Shown: positions 59,507-64,000 of the stretch, piece after piece
How the letters are laid out: every line of letters begins with the position of its first letter
How positions within the stretch are numbered: position 1 is the first letter of the stretch
NCBI RefSeq assembly: GCF_000349325.1
Contig: NC_020504.1
Location: forward strand, 9,342,326 to 9,406,325
Reading direction: 5' to 3'
Length of the DNA stretch: 64,000 nucleotides
From: Streptomyces davaonensis JCM 4913
GTDB lineage: Bacteria; Actinomycetota; Actinomycetes; Streptomycetales; Streptomycetaceae
Program-made: the position numbers and the translations under genes
The notes under the pieces: generated by a model
What the model was told of the DNA's origin: nothing
The model's database searches: none
Seen by the model: the letters and a program-made list of their open reading frames with translations, nothing else

Positions 59507-61828
59507 ATGGACAGGGGGAATCGGCTCCATCAGCGCCTTCTTTGGATACTTGGCGGACTGTCGGCGGGCGCTGGGGCCTGGGGACTGCTCTGGACTGTGG
59601 GCAACGTCCAGGCAGGCAACCTGAACACTGAACTGGCTGGGGTGCTCAGCTTCGGGTTCAGCGGCATCGGGCTGATAGTCGGCGCGACTTCTCTGATCAT
59701 TTCGTGGCATACCTACCGAGCGGACCGTGCCGAGCACGCCGCCTCAATCACCCCAGCCTCAATCGCCAACGAGTTGGTGTCTGTCCTACGCACTCAGTGG
59801 GAAGCTGAAGCTCGGGTTCGGCGCCTCAACGACCCCTACCCCCTGCCAGTGTCCTGGCGACCTGCCGAAGCGGGCCTGGTTGAGGATTGGGAGCTGCTGT
59901 GTCGGCAGGCCGTCCGCGCCGGCTCCCAGCCCGCTATGGCTCGCACGCCAGCCGCTCTGGCTGGGACGAACGCGGAGATCACGGAAGTGTTCACCCAGCG
60001 TGCTCCCGGGCAGCGTCTGCTAGTGCTCGGTGAGCCGGGTGCGGGCAAAACCATGCTGCTGCTTACCCTGCTGCTAGGGCTGCTCGACCAGCGGCAGCCC
60101 GGTGGCCCCGTGCCAGTGATCTTTCCCCTCGCGTCCTTCAACCCCACTCGCCAGGATCTGCAGGCATGGATACGCGAACGCCTTGAAGCGGACTATCCGG
60201 GCCTGCGCGCACCCGCTCCGGTACCGCACAGCAGGGCCAGCCTGGCCGCCGTGCTACTGCGCGAGCGACTCGTACTACCGCTGCTCGACGGCTTCGACGA
60301 GCTACCTGAAAACCTCCGCCCCCAGGCCCTGCATGCGGTCAACGAAGCCCTACCACCAGGGCACGCCTTCGTCCTTGCGGGCCGCAGCAACGAATACCGT
60401 GCCGCGCTGCACCCCACAATCGGCGTACCTGTACGTCTCACTGGCACCGCCGCCATTCACCTTGTCCCCGTTACCGCCTCTGTCGCAGCCGCTTATCTCG
60501 AGCGCGACGCTGGCGGTAGTGGGACCGCGTCGGCGGAGCGTTGGCGTTCCGTCATTGCCCAGCTGTGCATCCCTGACAGCACTCTCGCCCAGGTGTTGGC
60601 TACGCCTCTCATGCTGTTCCTGGCCCGCACCATCTACAACCCACGCCCCGGTGAAACCACCGTTGCACTACCCGACCCCGCTGACCTCTGCGACCGGCAA
60701 CGCGTTCCCAGCCCGTCCGGGCTACGTGCCCACCTCCTGGACGCCTTCCTGCCCGCCGCCTACCGCCCTCACCCTCGGCACCCCTGCCCCTGGGATGCCG
60801 ATCGTGCGCAAAGAGCCTTCACCAGTCTTGCAGCGCACCTTACGGACAACCTCGGCGGGACCACCGATATCGCCTGGTGGCAGCTACGCCACGCCACTGC
60901 GCGCTGGCAGCATCTTCTGGTCACCAGTGTCGTGACCGCTGGCGTCGCGCTCGCGTCGCCCTTGCTCCTCCTCGGGGTCATCGCCGCAGGTGTCGTCAGC
61001 AAACCCAGCGACTTCACTCTCTGGTCGGCTTGGGCGATAGTCACCACGGGCATCCTGGAGTGGCTGCCCCTGGTCCCGCAAGCCTTGGGAATCTACGAGT
61101 GTCAGACCTCCTGTGGTTTAAGTGATGTAGAGGCCGCACTTGTCGTGATGTCCATCCTCGCGGTCCTCGTCAACCTCGCGGCGAGCTTCGGAGTGCACCG
61201 TTTCCCGGCCCGCCGCATCTCTTGGGCGCTCTCGCCCAGGTGGCTGTTTTTGAGCCTGACGCTTGGCACACTGGCCGGCGGGTTCGCTGGCGTTGTCGAC
61301 AGTGACTTGGCGGGTACCGGTTGGGGGGCCACCACTATGGCAGCCGTGCTGATCTTCGGGACGGTCAGGAGTGCACCAGCGGACTTCTCCGCCCGCCCCC
61401 ACCCTGCCCGCCTCCTGACCGACGACCGTCGAACTGCCCTCGCTGTCGCTCTGCTCGTCTGTCTCAGTGCCTTCGTGATCGCTCCGAGCATCTTCGTCGG
61501 GGCGACGTACCTTGATGGCAGCTCTTTCGATCAGCCCTTCTACACCCTCTTGGTCTTTGGTTTCTTAGGTGGCACGATCGGCCTGCCAGTTGGAGTCGCG
61601 CTCGCCTTGCACCACACCGCCTGGGGGCCCTACACCGTGACCCGGTGCCACCGCGCCCGACGATGGAGCTTGCCTTTCGACACAGTCGCGTTTCTCCAGG
61701 ACGCACACGAGCACCGCGGGGTGCTCCGGCAGGTTGGCGCCGTCTACCAATTCCGGCATCTGGAACTCCAGCAGCGGCTCGCCCACCATGCCCGCACTGA
61801 AGGTGGGCTCCCTGCTTCCTCTGGCTGA
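59507..61828 (+). CDS. Membrane NACHT ATPase 2
   Basis: 773 residues from ATG 59507. Two membrane segments (about 10-27 and 43-65) precede a NACHT ATPase: Walker A G-E-P-G-A-G-K-T at about residues 175-182 and Walker B L-V-L-P-L-L-D-G-F-D-E-L near 256-267; a C-terminal block of about eight membrane segments follows (480-720) and the tail Y-Q-F-R-H-L-E-L-Q-Q-R-L-A matches that of NACHT 1. The two proteins therefore share their whole architecture but are strongly diverged, so they are old paralogues kept side by side. A membrane-acting defence or stress sensor is the likely role. Confidence 0.82.
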   Translation: MDRGNRLHQRLLWILGGLSAGAGAWGLLWTVGNVQAGNLNTELAGVLSFGFSGIGLIVGATSLIISWHTYRADRAEHAASITPASIANELVSVLRTQWEAEARVRRLNDPYPLPVSWRPAEAGLVEDWELLCRQAVRAGSQPAMARTPAALAGTNAEITEVFTQRAPGQRLLVLGEPGAGKTMLLLTLLLGLLDQRQPGGPVPVIFPLASFNPTRQDLQAWIRERLEADYPGLRAPAPVPHSRASLAAVLLRERLVLPLLDGFDELPENLRPQALHAVNEALPPGHAFVLAGRSNEYRAALHPTIGVPVRLTGTAAIHLVPVTASVAAAYLERDAGGSGTASAERWRSVIAQLCIPDSTLAQVLATPLMLFLARTIYNPRPGETTVALPDPADLCDRQRVPSPSGLRAHLLDAFLPAAYRPHPRHPCPWDADRAQRAFTSLAAHLTDNLGGTTDIAWWQLRHATARWQHLLVTSVVTAGVALASPLLLLGVIAAGVVSKPSDFTLWSAWAIVTTGILEWLPLVPQALGIYECQTSCGLSDVEAALVVMSILAVLVNLAASFGVHRFPARRISWALSPRWLFLSLTLGTLAGGFAGVVDSDLAGTGWGATTMAAVLIFGTVRSAPADFSARPHPARLLTDDRRTALAVALLVCLSAFVIAPSIFVGATYLDGSSFDQPFYTLLVFGFLGGTIGLPVGVALALHHTAWGPYTVTRCHRARRWSLPFDTVAFLQDAHEHRGVLRQVGAVYQFRHLELQQRLAHHARTEGGLPASSG

Positions 61829-61919
61829 ACCGATCGATAGCCGTTGAAGACAGGAGACACAATCTCGGAACGCGTCTTCGGCAGAGACCCGCCCGGGAAG
61901 CAGTGGCCAACTGTGGGGT

Positions 61920-62086
61920 TCTGGCCCTCGGTACTGGTGGGCTCGCCTATTCAAGTGTCGCCAGTTTCCCGCATAACCCACCCTGCCGGTGACGGTGTGT
62001 GGTCACCGGAGGCGTATCGGCTCCAGGTCCCACCAGCGTCCGAGGCAAGGCGAGTTGTGGTGACGTGGTGGTAGCCGAGGGCGTAG
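61920..62086 (-). repeat. Duplicated integrase 3' end, distal copy
   Basis: The minus-strand frame ending at 61951 encodes A-L-G-Y-H-H-V-T-T-T-R-L ... G-G-T-W-S-R-Y-A-S-G-D-H, a diverged copy of the C-terminus of the recombinase gene at 63176. Downstream DNA is also duplicated: TACTGGTGGGCTCGCCTATT here and TACTGGTGAGCTGGCGTATT near 63157. Sequence similarity stops at about 62086, where the Tn3 fragment begins. Confidence 0.75.
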
Positions 62087-62088
62087 GC

Positions 62089-62260
62089 ATGCCTGTTGAG
62101 TACCTGTCTGCTGAGCAAAAGGCCCGCTATAGGCGGTTCGCCACGGAGCCGTCGCCCGGGGAGCTGGAACAGTTCTTCCGCCTGGACACCAAGGCTCTGG
62201 GTCTGACGCGGGCGAAGCGCCGTCCGGCGTCGAGGTTGGGATGGGTGGTGCAGGCCCTGT
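62089..62260 (+). pseudogene. Tn3 family transposase N-terminal fragment
   Basis: About 57 codons from ATG 62089: M-P-V-E-Y-L-S-A-E-Q-K-A-R-Y-R-R-F, then E-L-E-Q-F-F-R-L-D and L-G-W-V-V-Q-A-L. This is the DUF4158 start of Tn3-type transposases. It ends at about 62260 where another gene fragment begins. Confidence 0.75.
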
Positions 62261-62261
62261 C

Positions 62262-62334
62262 CGGCGGTGGTCGGGGCCGCGAGGACGGCCACGGCCGCCG
62301 TCAGCGCGGTGACGGCGGGGATCAGATTTCGCAT
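62262..62334 (-). pseudogene. Signal-peptide stub of a lost secreted protein
   Basis: ATG 62334 opens M-R-N-L-I-P-A-V-T-A-L-T-A-A-V-A-V-L-A-A-P, a clear signal peptide, but after about 25 codons the frame enters the antisense of the Tn3 fragment. The rest of the gene has been lost at this junction. Confidence 0.6.
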
Positions 62335-62769
62335 GCCCCGATCAACGCCCCCGCACCATCGCGGTGATGCCGGCCGCCCGGCCTAGCGGCCCGGGGCGGC
62401 GCGTCGTCGGGCAGCTCTCACCGATGGTCAAGCGGTGGTACGACCGCCACGCTGCGAGGTGGACATTCGGTGTGGATCGCTCAGTCTTCGCTGCGAGAGA
62501 TTCGGCGGGAGCGGACGGTCTACGCACGCGCCCAGCGCCGGACCATCGGAACCGCCACGGCGGCACCAACGAGGGCCCCGACTCCTGCCCCACCGAGAAA
62601 GCCGAAGGCCGACGCCGACAGAGCCCCGTCACCCCAGGCCGCGACGATGGGCAGGCCTTGCGGGAGGCAAGCGGGCGATGCGTCGCAGGCGGATCGCGAG
62701 TTGCCGGGAGGGATGACCGGGGGGAACGTGAACGGAGGGGGCGGCGTCGAGCGGAACGTGGAGCGCGTG

Positions 62770-63138
62770 ATGACGAAGATCAAGTTCGAGAGCGTGTTCG
62801 CGCCGGCCATGGAGGGCCACGGTCAGCGATCGATCATCCTCCGTGTGGACGGGGAGGAGGTCTGGGAGGGGCACATCGGCCAGGGAGAAATCGTCAACAT
62901 CAACGTGACGTTGCCGATCCAGACGCTGTCGGTCGAGTTGGGGACCAGGAGATTCGACGAACACGGAAATCCCGACGGCTTCCTCAACTACAAGCACCTC
63001 GTCGAGATTCCGCACCCCTCGGAGGAGGACGTCTGGAAGGTCACGCTCTTCGACGACAACATGACCCGGGCCCTCTTCCGGAGCCGTATCGACGGCCTCG
63101 GAGGAAAATTCGAACTCGAAGTCTCCTTCCACGGCTGA
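62770..63138 (+). CDS. Small beta-rich protein of unknown function
   Basis: 122 residues from ATG 62770 (GGAG 6 bases upstream; GTG 62767 and ATG 62713 are in frame). Alternating hydrophobic and polar residues suggest a beta sandwich: S-I-I-L-R-V-D-G-E-E-V-W, I-V-N-I-N-V-T-L-P-I, V-W-K-V-T-L-F-D-D, F-E-L-E-V-S-F. Markedly lower in Arg/Pro than its neighbours. No signal peptide. It lies between the two copies of the integrase 3' end, so it may be carried by that element. No family recognised. Confidence 0.65.
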   Translation: MTKIKFESVFAPAMEGHGQRSIILRVDGEEVWEGHIGQGEIVNINVTLPIQTLSVELGTRRFDEHGNPDGFLNYKHLVEIPHPSEEDVWKVTLFDDNMTRALFRSRIDGLGGKFELEVSFHG

Positions 63139-63146
63139 CCGGGACG

Positions 63147-63311
63147 ACGGCCTTGGTACTGGTGAGCTGGCGTATTCAACTATCGCGGATTCCCTTGGGA
63201 GCCCAGCCCGCTGGTGACCGGCTGTGATCACCAGCGGCGTATCGGCTCCAGGTCCCGCCGCTTTCTCTGAGGAGGCGGCTGGTGGTCTTGTCGTGGTAGC
63301 CGAGGGCGTCC
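63147..63311 (-). repeat. Duplicated integrase 3' end, proximal copy
   Basis: The 3' end and downstream flank of the recombinase gene at 63176, matched in the same orientation by 61920-62086. The two copies are about 1.23 kb apart. Confidence 0.7.
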
Positions 63312-64000
63312 GCGACGACGGGGGCGGGTAGTTCGAGGAGTTGTTGTCGGATGGCGGCGCCGCGGGCGGCGGCGACCGGGATGCCGATCTCCCGCAGTCG
63401 TGAGGACATGTGGTCGGGACGGGCCGGCCGTCCGGCCCGGCGGCCGGGGAAGAGCCAGCGGGATGCCTGGTTGGTGGCGGTGTTCATGTTGTCGCGGTCT
63501 GCGAGGTAGGCCAGTAGCAGGGCTGCCGCTGGTTCGGGGACGGGAGAGGCGGGCTCCCCGAGCCGCAGGAGCGTGGTCTCTCCGTCGTGGAGCACGTCGT
63601 CGACCGTGAGCTGGACGATCCGGGTCAGGGGCTGCGCGTAGAGGAGAAGGATGAGGCCGGCGACACGGAGGCGCATCGGTGTGTCTGCGTCGGTCAGCAG
63701 TCGGCCGAGTGCGGCCAGGCGCTCGTCCTCGCTCAGCGCGGGTCGTCTGGAGATCTTCATGGTGGGGATGGACAGGGCCTGTGGACATCGGCGGCTCTTC
63801 CTGGCCCAGTTGAGGAAGGGCCTCAGGCAGGTGCGGCTGTGTTCGGTGTTGTCCGCGAACCAGGCGTCGATGTCGAGTTGGCCGCAGGACGAGAGGGTGC
63901 TGTCCCGGGTACCGAGCCACTGCAGGAAGGTGGTCGCGTGCTTGATCTGCTCGGCTGCGAAGCGGCGGATGCTCGGTGTGATGGGGCTCCGGTCGGCTCG
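63176..64000 (-). CDS. Tyrosine-recombinase-like protein (5' end outside window)
   Basis: At least 274 residues; the frame is open to the right edge, upstream of the internal ATG 63760. The N-terminal part visible (F-L-Q-W-L-G-T-R-D, W-F-A-D-N-T-E-H-S-R) looks like a SAM-like DNA-binding domain, and the C-terminal part like a recombinase core: L-L-Y-A-Q-P-L-T-R-I-V-Q-L with the first Arg, then A-L-G-Y-H-x-x-T-T-S-R-L and W-S-R-Y where the Arg and Tyr could be catalytic. Box motifs are imperfect, so it may be a diverged or inactive integrase of a mobile element. Confidence 0.65.
   Translation of the reverse strand, partial: RADRSPITPSIRRFAAEQIKHATTFLQWLGTRDSTLSSCGQLDIDAWFADNTEHSRTCLRPFLNWARKSRRCPQALSIPTMKISRRPALSEDERLAALGRLLTDADTPMRLRVAGLILLLYAQPLTRIVQLTVDDVLHDGETTLLRLGEPASPVPEPAAALLLAYLADRDNMNTATNQASRWLFPGRRAGRPARPDHMSSRLREIGIPVAAARGAAIRQQLLELPAPVVADALGYHDKTTSRLLRESGGTWSRYAAGDHSRSPAGWAPKGIRDS

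Noticed and set aside
62520-62810. Minus-strand frame with a Gly/Ala/Val-rich segment resembling a membrane helix
   Set aside because: Overlaps the better supported plus-strand gene start at 62770, and in such GC-rich DNA this composition arises easily by chance; no ribosome site seen.
63147-64000. tRNA attachment site near the recombinase
   Set aside because: No tRNA-like cloverleaf or anticodon arm could be read on either strand within the window.

Overview
The window is high-GC actinobacterial DNA, almost certainly from a Streptomyces or close relative. The codon bias is extreme, GTG and TTG starts are frequent, and many genes belong to streptomycete families (helix-turn-helix regulators with long helical C-termini, a DUF6087-type small protein, Tat-exported propeller proteins, IS families common in Streptomyces). 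No rRNA or tRNA gene and no CRISPR array was seen. The left 12 kb reads as ordinary chromosome. From about 12 kb onward the window is accessory DNA, rich in insertion sequences, broken genes and small biosynthetic islands.

Layout. 1-12.0 kb: an exported propeller protein cut by the left edge, a GNAT acetyltransferase, a mycothiol-dependent isomerase-like protein, a DUF885 metallopeptidase-like protein, a secreted endonuclease/exonuclease/phosphatase protein, a MerR-HEAT regulator with a HEAT-repeat partner, a membrane SpoIIE-type phosphatase, a cysteine-desulfurase-like PLP enzyme divergent from a LysR regulator, and a secreted serine hydrolase. 12.1-18.5 kb: an IS block. An IS1182-type element sits in the loop of the hairpin behind the hydrolase, an IS4-type element carries a second IS1182-type element in its right end, and an IS5-type element appears to carry a cargo gene. 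18.7-25.9 kb: a RiPP-type cluster with an MFS exporter, a TfuA-domain protein, YcaO, a 51-residue candidate precursor and two 2-oxoglutarate/Fe(II)-type oxygenases. It is divergent from an XRE regulator with a 17-bp palindrome between them and ends at a strong terminator.

26-30.5 kb: uncharacterised proteins, including a 503-residue protein with an internal repeat coupled to a small membrane protein and a membrane-anchored Mrr-type nuclease, then IS701 and IS21 remnants. 30.7-39.8 kb: an alpha/beta hydrolase and a monooxygenase-like protein divergent from an AraC regulator, a methyltransferase, a second AraC paralogue, and a four-gene molybdenum aldehyde/xanthine oxidoreductase operon (FeS, FAD, Mo subunits and an XdhC-type maturation factor). 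39.8-41.6 kb: a graveyard of gene fragments. 41.6-43.6 kb: an uncharacterised pair, a 69-residue peptide and a 602-residue helical-toroid-like protein. 44.1-49.7 kb: a three-module helix-turn-helix protein, a DUF6087-like protein and an XRE-like regulator, divergent from a complete graspetide operon (precursor, ATP-grasp ligase, PIMT-like methyltransferase).

49.7-56.9 kb: a second IS block. An IS701-type element flanked by CTAG has two IS630-type elements stacked in the TA of its right CTAG, inside a truncated TPR gene; an IS1380-type element has truncated a third IS1182-type transposase. 57-61.8 kb: two consecutive membrane NACHT ATPases, likely sensors or defence proteins. 61.9-64 kb: a duplicated integrase 3' end, a Tn3 fragment, a small unknown gene, and a tyrosine-recombinase-like gene running off the right edge.

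The most interesting content is three separate peptide-plus-enzyme loci (TfuA/YcaO with tandem oxygenases; graspetide with methyltransferase; 69-residue peptide with 602-residue toroid) and the unusual nesting of insertion sequences.
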